Positions 7,510 through 18,500 of a stretch of DNA of 25,333 nt are shown here, one piece after another. The stretch comes from a virus. The stretch covers positions 1 through 25,333 of IMG/VR virus record IMGVR_UViG_3300035698_001368. The stretch is one strand, 5' to 3'. The first letter of the stretch is position 1, and every line of letters starts with the position of its first letter. Position numbers and translations under genes: made by a program. Below the pieces are notes generated by a model. The model saw nothing but the letters and a program-made list of their open reading frames with translations, was not told where the DNA came from and made no database searches.

Positions 7510-7986
7510 ATGAATGATTTGATAGATGAAATAATGGAAGACCCTGCAGTTACTAGGGCTAAGATTATGGTATTTGAGGACGAGCTTGGCAAGGTGGACG
7601 GCATTACGCGCGGGGACATGGATGAATGTCCGTTGACTCATACCTTTGCTGAAGGGGTTTATGTGAGGGAAATATTCATACCGGCAGGAACTCTTGTAGT
7701 GGGTAAGATACACAGACACTCACACCCGAACTTCCTGATGAAGGGCAGGGTAACCGTTGTTACAGAAGGTAAAGGTCGTGAAACATTAGAAGCGCCTTTG
7801 TCTATGATTTCTCCAGCCGGAACTAAGCGGATTGTTTATACCCACGAAGATACCGTTTGGATCACTGTTCACAAGACAGAGGAAACAAATATAAATAAAA
7901 TCGAAGAAGCGGTTATAGCTAAAGACTATGATGCCCTTCCTCCTTCGCGGGAGCATAAACAATTAACAAAAGAGGAGGCAATATGA
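7510..7986 (+). CDS. Cupin-fold protein
   Basis: The product has 158 residues. A central double-stranded beta-helix pattern is clear: 'VYVREIFIPAGTLVVGKIHRHSHPNFLMKGRVTVVTEGKG' carries the cupin motif 1 arrangement G-x-x-x-H-x-H with HRHSH and a following glycine turn, and 'YTHEDTVWITVHKTEETN' supplies the motif 2 histidine strand. Histidines near residue 75 and in the second motif could coordinate a metal. Small cupins of this type occur in many tailed phage genomes between tail and internal virion genes, with unknown function. ATG 7510 follows the previous stop by one base and has no good Shine-Dalgarno sequence, so translation may depend on coupling. Its end overlaps the next gene as ATGA, and GAGGAGG in its tail serves that gene. 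Confidence 0.75.
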   Translation: MNDLIDEIMEDPAVTRAKIMVFEDELGKVDGITRGDMDECPLTHTFAEGVYVREIFIPAGTLVVGKIHRHSHPNFLMKGRVTVVTEGKGRETLEAPLSMISPAGTKRIVYTHEDTVWITVHKTEETNINKIEEAVIAKDYDALPPSREHKQLTKEEAI

Positions 7987-8717
7987 GCTGGGTAGCATTA
8001 GGTACTACGGCCGTAGGGGCTGGAATGAGCATGATGAATAAGAAGAAGGCTGGTGGTCAACAGATGATGAACGCCGGCAACATCATGGCGCCTGAAGATA
8101 AATGGGCAGAGGGAGCGCGTCAAAAGAACTTTGACTTTGTTTCCAATATGATGGATGATGTTTCTGCTGGTCGTGACCCGTTGCAAAATAGACGTGACCA
8201 ACAGTTAGAGCATCAAACCAAAGGGATTCGTGAGGATTTCTTTGGAACTGAAGGTGACCGTAATGAGAGCATTGCCAACGTTGGAGTGCAACAAATGGCT
8301 ATGTTTGGTGGTAACGCTAAACAGATGTTGGCTCAAAAGAAGAAGACGCAAAACAGAATGCAAGGTCAGCTTGATGATGTAAGACAGCGGATTGCTGATG
8401 CAGGGACTTCTTATATAGAGAAACAATCGCAGTTTGCTCCTGAGATGATGAACAGGTTGAAAACTGGCGCAGCAACAACAGGTTCCTTCGGCCCTCAAGC
8501 AATGGGTGCACCTTCAAGTGGAGGCGGTCCAGACATGGCAGGGATTAGTTCTATGGTAGGAGCGGGAATTGGGACTATTAAGAAGTCTGGGTTCTCGGCA
8601 AATAATGTTTCAGGCTCCGGACTTTTTGGTAGTAAGTTCATGGGGAAAACCGTAGGAGAAATGGGGCAACAGGGTCCAATGAATAAGCCAGGATTTCGGG
8701 ATAGGAGGGTAAGATGA
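7983..8717 (+). CDS. Probable internal virion / DNA-ejection protein
   Basis: The product has 244 residues. The N terminus is a short Gly/Ala/Met-rich hydrophobic segment (VALGTTAVGAGMSMM). It is followed by a long Gln/Asp/Arg-rich helical region with coiled-coil character (residues about 60-150, for example 'NRMQGQLDDVRQRIADAG') and a Gly/Ser/Pro-rich tail with 'GAPSSGGGPDMAGISSMVGAGIG'. This profile matches the smaller ejection proteins of podoviruses (T7 gp14 or P22 gp7 class), which leave the capsid with the DNA and associate with the host envelope. Position supports it: two more genes follow, the last giant, as in the ordered ejection sets. ATG 7983 has GAGGAGG upstream. There is no diagnostic motif, so the role is inferred. 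Confidence 0.55.
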   Translation: MSWVALGTTAVGAGMSMMNKKKAGGQQMMNAGNIMAPEDKWAEGARQKNFDFVSNMMDDVSAGRDPLQNRRDQQLEHQTKGIREDFFGTEGDRNESIANVGVQQMAMFGGNAKQMLAQKKKTQNRMQGQLDDVRQRIADAGTSYIEKQSQFAPEMMNRLKTGAATTGSFGPQAMGAPSSGGGPDMAGISSMVGAGIGTIKKSGFSANNVSGSGLFGSKFMGKTVGEMGQQGPMNKPGFRDRRVR

Positions 8718-9568
8718 GTAACACAGGAAATCAGCCACCATTAACATTTACAACAATACCTGGTACTGAACCTCCTAGTAAAATGGAGAACTTCATCAAC
8801 GCTACAACGAAGTTCATGGGAGACAAGGCTAGGGCTAAAGCAAAAGAGAAGTCAACCCTTATGCAGTCTATGGCTAATAACAATAGGCTAGGACCGGCTA
8901 AGGATGGAGAAGCAGGTTCGTTTGAATATGGAGATCAGAACCTAAAGGTTCTTGATAACGTTAATACTGGTGCGGATCGCCTGAACAACATGAAGGCAGA
9001 TAATTATATCCAAGACCAGATACTTAGTCAATATAATGAGTCATACATCAAGTCTTATCAGGCTGGTTTAAATAAACAACAGGCTGAAGAGATAGCAAAC
9101 CAGACATTAATACAGGCTGGAAGTGCTTATGGTGTTGACATTTCAGGGCTATTGCCACAGTCGTCAGCTCCCGAAAAAAAGAACTTCCCGGCGCTTAACG
9201 CTAAGGTCGATATGAACAATCCCCTGAGGGCATTACCTTGGGTTACTGGAAATGATCCCGATAAATATCTTCAGCAAGGTGAACCCGGTTTCAAGGGTAA
9301 AATCACAAAGGATTCCATGAAAACTAAAAAGACTCCACAGTCTCAGCCAACTGTTCAGCCGACAACGCAACAGCAGGTTGAGAACTTCAAACCACACGTT
9401 CAGGCTATTACCAAACGCGCACCACAGAATCCTGGAACTGACGTTGAAGGTTTAATTCGAGCAATCAGAGCTCATAAGAAGAAAGGTGTTAGTAAGGACA
9501 TGATTATCAAGGAACTAGGTAGTTTCGTTACTAACGCTAATGTTTTTTACGAGGAGGCAATTAAATAA
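8714..9568 (+). CDS. Probable internal virion protein, disordered Gln-rich
   Basis: The product has 284 residues. It has a helical N-terminal half (FINATTKFMGDKARAKAKEK; 'QILSQYNESYIKSYQAGLN') with Gln/Asn bias, and a Pro/Gln/Thr-rich linker near residues 198-218 ('TPQSQPTVQPTTQQQ'). It ends in a compact helical domain ('DVEGLIRAIRAHKKKGVSKDMIIKELGSF'). There are no membrane segments and no enzymatic motif. It sits between the small ejection-like protein and the giant polyvalent gene, coupled by ATGA at its start and TAATG at its end, with GAGGAGG near the end serving the giant gene. It is most simply a middle member of the ejection set, similar in place to T7 gp15. That role comes from context only. 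Confidence 0.5.
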   Translation: MSNTGNQPPLTFTTIPGTEPPSKMENFINATTKFMGDKARAKAKEKSTLMQSMANNNRLGPAKDGEAGSFEYGDQNLKVLDNVNTGADRLNNMKADNYIQDQILSQYNESYIKSYQAGLNKQQAEEIANQTLIQAGSAYGVDISGLLPQSSAPEKKNFPALNAKVDMNNPLRALPWVTGNDPDKYLQQGEPGFKGKITKDSMKTKKTPQSQPTVQPTTQQQVENFKPHVQAITKRAPQNPGTDVEGLIRAIRAHKKKGVSKDMIIKELGSFVTNANVFYEEAIK

Positions 9569-12500
9569 TGGGAAACCTGTTCAAAGATTTCCAACCGATA
9601 AAGAGCCAAGACACCTTATTTGGTGGATTTGACAAGCTTGATGAAACCACTCCGATGGAAGAACCAACGAATCCGGTTCAACCGATAACTGAAGAACCTG
9701 TGGAGTTTGATGTTCCTCAGGGGAACATTGGCATTGGCACCAGTTATGATGCTCAGGGACAAGTCCCGAAAGGGAAGTGGGGCGAAGCTGTGCCTGATGG
9801 TGCTCGTGGGGTTGTCAGAGGCGTCGTTGGGTCAGGCGAAACGTTGGGACAAATGGGACAGGGATTAAGTTATACCGTGCGTAATCTTAAACAGATTCTA
9901 GCACAGCAAGTGGCTCTTTCCAATAAGATGAATTATGAGAACAATTATGGTCGTCACGTTGCTATGGGTGGCAAGAAGTTTGATTACCCTGAGATTAAGA
10001 TACCAGATGTTGTTGAGAATCCAGATGCATCTTTGTTTAATAAGTTGTTAGAGATTACGCTTGGCGGGTATTGGATGAAGAAGGGAGCCGAGAAGCAGGG
10101 AATGAGGTTCGGTGACGATTACCTTCGTGCCTATTCTCGTCAGCTTATGCAAGACAACCGACAGTATATTAAAGACGTTGGGTTGGATAAGGGTGAGGAG
10201 AAGTTCATTAACAAGCTTGGTGTTGGGTCAGTATCACTTGGCTTATCGCTTGGTTCCGCTTTGATAAATCCGGCACTTCCCTTCATAGCGTTTGGTGGGA
10301 TGGCGGCTGCTTCTGAGTTTGATGAACTGCTTAATGCACATGGGAATGAAGAAGGCGAACAAATGCCTTTGGAAGAAATGATGGGACGCTCCTTTGCTGG
10401 TGGCGTTCTTGAAGGTTCAATAGAGGGAATAGGTGTTAATTTCTTACTATCCCGATGGGGTGGCCCGTTACTTAAAGCTGTTGGCTTATGGGCTATGGAA
10501 GGTGCAGGTCAGGAATCGTTTCAGCAGATTTCTGAGAACGCAATGGTCTATCCGGCAAGACACGGAGAGTATGCTAGACCTGAGATGAAAGATTCTTGGG
10601 GAAATGTATGGCATGAAGGTGTTGGAGATGCTGCTTTATTAGGAGCCGTCTTAAGTGGAGTTGCTGGTAGTGCGTCTTCCGTTTACCATGAAGCCAAGGT
10701 TCGTTCAGTATTAGAGAAGGATATGGGATACACAAAGAAGCAAGCGAAGAAGACTGCCAAGAAGGTGTTGCGAAACTCTCGCAGAGGCATCGATAAGCTG
10801 ATGAAAGATTACATCATGGACGATGTAAAGGCGCTTCAAAACGAACTATCCAAAGCAAAGAACATGGATGAGTATAAGCAACGAATGGACGCGTATTTTG
10901 TTGAGAATCCTAGCACGGAAGTTAAGTTATCTAAGGCTCTTGAGGGCGACATTGAATTCTCTGGAAAGAAAGACCCTAAGACGGGTGAGCTTGAGATTAA
11001 TCGAATCCCTGCATCAAAGGAACAGATAGACCCTAAGAACAGAAAGCAAGCAGAGGAATTACTTCAGCGAGTGTGGGGCAAGTTCCTTGCTTCAGCTAAT
11101 GAGAACAACATCAATATCAGCGATGCTAAAGAACCCGGACAATGGATGCAATCGTTCAGGGAAATCGAATACATCTCAGAGATTATCAAGATGGTTGATT
11201 CTGCGCAGAAGGCTGGTGACACGGAAGGCATTACAGAGTATATCGAAGACCAAATCTTTGGTAAATTAGCTAAGAATTTTAAAGACCCGAACAAGACTAA
11301 GTTTAGAATTTATGTGGAACGCTTTAATCAGGACAGAGCTGATAGTGCTGATGCATTGGTGTGGGTTCCGGACACCTTATCTTCAATGTCGATAGGTGAC
11401 CTTGCTCATAATATTTCCAAGATAAATGCTCAGAGAACTCACCCTGAATACGTCAAGCTTGTAGAAGAAGAGAATACCCGCAGGGAAGCCAACGGTCAGG
11501 AGCCGATAGAGATACCAAAGCCAATTACGCCTGATGACGTTCAGTTTGTAGCTCAGAGAACTAAAGAACAGGGCAGTGCCGTAGCGTCTGCGCGGGAAGC
11601 TTTAGACTTTGCGTTGAGAAATCTTAACGAAATCACTGATGCTGAACTTAACTCTGCCGCATTATTGGAGCGAGCAAGAGAAGATTTATATGGACAGAAC
11701 AATGACCCAAGGGATGACCCTTCGCAAGAAGCGGATCCTGTTGACCCTAAGCCAACGCCAACCCCTCAAGTCGAAGCTGCAGTCCAATCTGAGATTGATA
11801 AGATGAAACAGGGAGGTGAGTCTAAGGAGAATCAGGCCGCGGATCAATGGGTATATTTGCATAAGCTAAAAGCAGAACAGATGGTGGATTATTTTTCTAT
11901 TGGATATAATAATGGCGCACCTGTGGTTGGAATAGGTAGTATGTCAAAGAAAGCTCCGTTCGGCCTTGAGGGCGCTGAAATAAAACTTACAGAGGATCAT
12001 AATCGGCGTCTAAAAGAAGCTAATATGTTAAGCGAGGTTGGTAAAAGGAAAGAAGCATCGGACATAACAAAGCAAGTCAAGAAAGAGATCGGGCAATCTA
12101 TCATTGATGGAACAGTTAAGTTTATTGAAAAAAATGTTAACGTTTGGCATGGGACTAAGGAGAACTCAACGCTATCTAATTTAGCTGCGCGGGAGTTTAT
12201 GTATGATGGTGTTCGGTTTATGTCAGTTGAACACGCTTACCAAACTATGAAGTCCGGAACATTTGATAATGCAACTTGGGTTGCTTACGCAGAAGCTGGT
12301 CCGGGCAAGAAGATTGTTGGTAAAAAGCCAGCGCTTACTACGAACAATTACAATATTTTCCTTATGCAGAAACTCGTTCAGGCGTCGTTTGATCAGAACA
12401 AAGATGCCCAGATGGAACTATTGGCTACCGGCCAGGCGGAGCTCACGCACACGCAAGACATGAGCATTTGGAGAAAGGAATTTCCTCGTATCTTGATGGA

Positions 12501-15500
12501 AGTTCGTGAGTCTTACAGGGACAAAGCTGTTAAATATAAGGGAGATTATGTAAATGACCAGATAGTTAGGGCTGAAGTTCAGGCTAATCAAGACAAGACT
12601 TACATCTTTGGCGATAACGTTAAGGCGTGGGGAGTAAAGCAGGAGACTGGAGACGACATTCATTTTGGAGGACAGGCAAAAGAAATACGCGGAGAAGCCA
12701 ACGGCATAGGTATCCCAACGAAACTAGACGCCACGATGAAAGATGATGCATTCATGAGTGACGCTGAGTTTGATAAGAACAAAGAAGTCATTGATAAAGC
12801 TATTGAATTAGTTCCTAAGGAAAAGCCAGTGGTCATACCGTTGGCTGGAATAGGGACAGGTTTGGCTCAGCTGGAGAAGCGAGCACCCAAAACGTGGGCT
12901 TACCTTCAGGAACAGCTTAAGAAGCTCGAGCAATATCCTGTGAAACAATCAGCTGTTGAGCAAGCGCCTACGGTAGAAACAGGTCTATTTGACAACTTTG
13001 CCCTACACCAAGACCCGGGTGATTCTTATGAAGGACATCCTATTCTTAACCTGCGACACGGGATTGAGACATGGTCTTGGACAGGTGATCAGCACAAAGC
13101 ACTGACTGCTATTGGCTCTTGGATTGACCATAGATTTGAAGCTGGAATGCCTAACAAGCAACGGTATTTTGTGCTTGGAGGATACGCCGGAACTGGTAAG
13201 ACCACGATGATTGAGAATATTATCAAGCATTGCCAGAACCAAGGACTTAGCGTTGGAATAGCTGCCTACACAAACAAGGCAGTTTCCGTTGTGCGAAAGA
13301 AGAATGTGAACCTTGGCGTTGATCCAGCCACTCAAGAGAAGATGATTGAGTATGTTGACCCTGATCAGTTCCAGACTTTACATAAGACTTTACAATTAAA
13401 GATGGACCCATTGACAAAGAAGTTCCACTTTGACGGATCCGGAGAGTTACCCAACGTTCTTATCGTTGATGAGGCGTCTATGGTTTCAACTGAGATGCTC
13501 GGCTGGTTGGCAGAAGCATCTGATGCTACTGGTGCTAAGATTCTTTATATGGGCGACAGTGCTCAGCTTCCACCAGTTAAGAGTGCGAATCCTAATATCT
13601 TTACCTCAGATAAGTTTGTTCAGCCCACAAGGGCTCAGCTCACACAGGTAAAGCGTCAGTCATTAAGTTCTAAGATTCTTCAATACATAACAGCCATAAG
13701 AAATTATGAAGGCAACGAAGGATACTTTATCCCTTCAGAAAGCAACAAGGACGTTAGCGTTCAGAGTTCTGCTGATGCAGTCAAGAACTGGTTGCAGGAA
13801 GTAGTTCAACGGCTAAACACTGTTATGATCGTTGGCACAAATGATGTTCGCAAGGTTCGTAATAAGATGGCTCGTGAAGCTAGGTTTGGTAATGGAGAAT
13901 TGCCTCCTCAGGTTGGCGATGAGATTATTGTCATCAATAACGGAAGCCTTCACGCTAAGAATGGAGAGCTTGGCACGATAGAATCTATTGACAGTCTGGT
14001 GACCAAAGACGTTACGGTGGTTGATTGGCGAAATGGTTATCCAATGCCAGCTGGAACTAAGGAAGCCCACTTCTTATACGTTAAGATTAAAGATATTGAT
14101 GAGGTTGTTCCGATGATGCTCGTTCCTGAGCAACACGCTGCCTCTTATATGGGAGAAGATATTGATGGCATGTCATTGCCAGAGGACTTTAGGGTTGAAA
14201 AGAAGGGCAAGAAGGGTAAGGTTTATGCCAAACTGAAGCCTAGCACTGCAATTTCAACGTGGGGTTACGCCATTACTGGTCATAAATCTCAGGGTTCTCA
14301 ATGGGAGAATGTTTACATTGACCCTGCTATTGGCAACTTCCTTACTAATGTCCTTAAGAGAGATGGTCAGATTTCTAACTGGATATACACTGCCGCTTCA
14401 AGAGCATCTGAACGGTTGAACATTATTGATACTGGAATTGCTCATAAAAGCTGGGCTGAAATAGATGTTAAGTCTAAAGAAGCGATTGAATCTGCAGACC
14501 AAGCACCGAAGAAGGACATATCACCTGAAAAGATGATGGAGCTTGTTCAGGAGAAAGAGGAAGACAATGAGCGAGAAGCTGAGGATAAAGCCGCGGCAGA
14601 CCTTATTGTTTCACAAGCCAATGCTGAGAAGATAAAGGAAGAGAAGCAAACGCCACGCGGGCAAGAGCCGAAGCACGTTAGCATTAAGGAGCCTGTCAGC
14701 GTTCAAGAACCTGCGTTCTCTGAGTTTGAGGACTTGGGTATAGCTGATTTAATTAAAGATTGGTCTGATACCCATATAACATCCTTAGACGCTTCAAGCA
14801 ACTTAGAGACATGGAAGAAGACCATAGCGCCTCAGCTTGGAAGGGATCTCACCTCTCAGGAAGAACAACGCCTTATCTATGAGTGGGGCAAGTATCTGAA
14901 AAAGAAGTTTAGTTCCACGCAGGAAAAGAAAGCTATTAAGGATACTGTTTCGAGAATGAAGAAGTCTGGAGCTATTAAGACCCAAAAGCAAGAAGCTGAG
15001 CAGGAAATAGCTATCGGCCAGTTCTTTGAGAAGCGCAGGAAGATTGCCTCTGACATCACAATAGGATTATCCCAACAGGCAGAACCGTTGGATGGAAGTG
15101 ATCCGTCAGATGTTGATGCATCGCGTCCGCAGCCGAACCAACCCAACAGTAAGAGGGCAACTGGCACTACGTTTGTATGCCAAAGCGGGAATGCCTCAAA
15201 CAAAAAGGGGTTTGGATCGGAAGTAAACGCCGACAGGCAGTTTGAGTTAATAGGGGCGCAGTATGGCGTTTTGACTAATGCCTGGTCATTCGGTGGCAAG
15301 TATGGAGATAAGAGCCCAAATGAGGTGTTTTTGAGTAAAGATGAGCTTGCAGAGGGGTGGAAGAAGGTTCTCCTTGCCAACAAAACTATGCGCAGAAAGC
15401 TTGATAATGTGAGCCAACAGGTTAAGAATCTGTTGAGTCGCAACTGGTTTCAGGTTAAGCATGCTGATGAGGTATTTGCTATTGCTCCAATGAAGAACGG

Positions 15501-18500
15501 AAAGGTTCAGGGTGGCACAGGCTACGCTGTTCAGATGGCGATCGATGCTAAGAAAACTGTCCATGTCTTTAACGGGCAGGAGAATACTTGGTATGTTAAT
15601 AGAGGCAGTGGTTGGATTCTTGAACAACCTCCGATTCTTACTCAGAGCTTTGCTGGTGTTGGGTCACGCACTATGGAGGCCAACGGACAGCAGGCAATCA
15701 AGGACCTTTATGACCGCACGTTTACTGGATTTACTGTTCATGACAGCTTAGGTCAGCAGGATACCATCGAAGCAGAAGCCCACGCAGTCGCGAACGAAGC
15801 GTTGACTAAAATCGAGCAGGACAAAGATGACAACCGAATGGTTGCCAGCCCGGAACTCGATAAGGTGCTGCAGGCTTTCGTTGACATGGAGGAGGAAGGC
15901 ATTGCCGTTGATTTTACAGGTGAAGATTTAGTTGAAGAGTTGTCTAAAAGATTAGGGATACACAAGGAAAAGGTTCATGGATTGCTTTATGAGTTTGAGA
16001 ATCTTCAGACATTTGTTCAGCAAGGCGTGATTTCCGGGAACTCCATTGAGGAGCGCGTTGGTAGAGGCCGACGTAGGCAAATAGAGCAGTATGCCTTCAC
16101 CGAGGAACTGCAAGAGATGTCCCTGAGCATGAACTTCGTTTCTTTTGAGTATGCGAAGAAGATGGCACAGCAGGATATGGGAGTTGAATCGGCAGCATTT
16201 GAGGATCCGTCAGTTCAAGTTGACCCATCGGGGGAAACGTTGAGATTAAAGCCGGAGTCAGGCGTTGAGTTCGTGCACGGAACTTCACCAGGGATGACAA
16301 TGGAGGAGAAAAAGAAGCACGATATGTCAATCAACACGAGAGAAACTCCAAAGAGTATGCTTTCTAAACCGTTGACTAAAGCTCAACAGCAAATGAAAGA
16401 TAAGGAGCTGGCTAAACGCAAGCAGGATTCGGACAGGGAAGCTGGCAATAAGCCAATCGAACCTAATAAGAGTTCTGATATGTATATTACTCAGTTGCTA
16501 AAGATAGTTAATCCTTCCGGCAACCTAACGTTTGAACAGTTCAAGCAGATGGAAGCGTTGATCAAGGACGATTGGAAGAAGACGAACTATGCTGAAGAGC
16601 AGATTTATTCTATGGAACTTCCTGACCACTCTACCTTGTTCATGAAGGTTAAGGGATTTGGCAATTACAAGAAAGACGACCGCACGATTACAGCCATCAA
16701 GAACCCAGCTTACGCTCAATACGTTGGGTGGAAGATGAAGGCAGCCCGTAAACATTTAGGCGCTAAAAAGCTTTCATGGGTTGAGCCGGGAGTGGTTTCA
16801 ACTGGGAACAAGGTTCCTTCGGCAGATGAATTGGCAAAGAGATTGAAGTCTATCAATGAGACAATAGCCTCTCTTGAGGAAGCCCGAAGCGTTATCGGTA
16901 ATTATTACATCGATAAGATTAACACAATGGCAGAATCTTTTGACCCGTTGGTGCAAGCCTATGTTCAAGACCTAATGAAGAACATCACGCCTGACAGTAG
17001 TAAGGAAATAATTGCTGCAGTTCGTCTTGCTCAGGCTGATCAACGCACACAAGCCAACGCCTGGGGAGTGCGCGGAGCTGGAGAATACAATCCCAACGAT
17101 AAGATTAAAACTCAGAAGGGAGAGTTGGGTAAGGAGAGAGATGACGGTCGGGACAGAGACACGGAAAACCGTGAAGGCGATATGTCGATGAACGTAATGT
17201 TAGGTGGCGAAGGTCAAAACGTTGATGAAGTTTTTATGCTTGATACAGCTCAGGGTGTGATTTCTTTGCCTAGAGGTCACTATGTTGTTCGAAACCAAAC
17301 AACCAGAGGCGATGACTTGCTGATTGAAACTCCAAATGGAGAGTTCCACACGGTCACTCCTTCTGAATACATGAGGTTTATTAGATCGCCGATTACTTCA
17401 TCGACAGATAGGATTAACTATTTGTTTTGTGGACCGGCAATTACTACTGAGCTGATGAAAGGATTACCTCCTCAGATTATCTCTGATGGAAGTGACACTG
17501 CTCCAATCTTGGGAGTCTGGGATTATATGAAGAAGTTTCCGGGTGTCGTTGGGATAAGTAAAATCCTTGCACCGGACTGGACTAAGGCGATGAACGAGAA
17601 AAAAGTATATGCTCAAAGTAAGTCCCAAAATGATTTAAACAAAGATAACTTGCAGGGATATAAGGTTCTTCAAGAGACATCGATGCTTGGTGCAGTTGCT
17701 ACAATCTTCCCAATCCAAAACGCTTTTACTAAAGACCGTGATGCTATGTGGGCACAGAAGATTCAGGAGCAAAGGGAACAAGGTCAAGAGGTTGATGCGA
17801 TGGCTAAAGACGAAGACGGTCGTTTACTTAGGGACAAGTTCCATCGAATGACTATGAAGTTATTAGCTTCGGCGGCAAATATGATTCACGTTGATGATAG
17901 GTCAGCAAACTATGCATTCACAAGACGTGGCAATGGAGAACATCCAAGTAACAAGCTTTACAAAGACCCAACGTTGGATCAGCGAACTTATGTTGACCGT
18001 GTAATCTTATTCCACGTTTACTTTGGCATACCTTTTACGGGAGATATTCAGAACGACATGAATGACATCTTCGGTTTAAGGACTAAAGATAAGACATATA
18101 AACCCAACGTTAATACTGATGTTTATAAATGGAGCACGCGCAGGTCTCCAGTTTTCTTTGAACTCTTATCAAATCCAAAGGTTGCCAGTGATGATACGCT
18201 GAAGAACCTTCTTGTTATGATGAAGAAGAACGTTGAGAAACCTATTCTTAAGTCGGCTCTAGAGAATGGACTGTGGAAGAATACCAACATCTTCGAGAGT
18301 GTTCTTAACGGATACTTACATAGGTCTTGGTCACTGACTAAGGAGCAACAGGGAACGTCTGGTATTAGCGGATCTCCAAGCGCTACCGGAAGCACGAAAC
18401 GTCACCCAAGAGCATACGATACTTACGAAGCTTTTATTGATGGCGCGTCAACTGACGGTTACATTGCGGCGGACGACATCTTCACGAACTTAATTGACTA

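Noticed and set aside
7228-7719. 163-codon reverse-strand open frame
   Set aside because: It is antisense to three coupled forward genes including the clear cupin, and its translation is low-complexity without a domain pattern.
14877-15443. 188-codon reverse-strand open frame
   Set aside because: It lies wholly inside the helicase/SLOG part of the giant gene, has no ribosome site or recognisable motif, and all other genes run forward.
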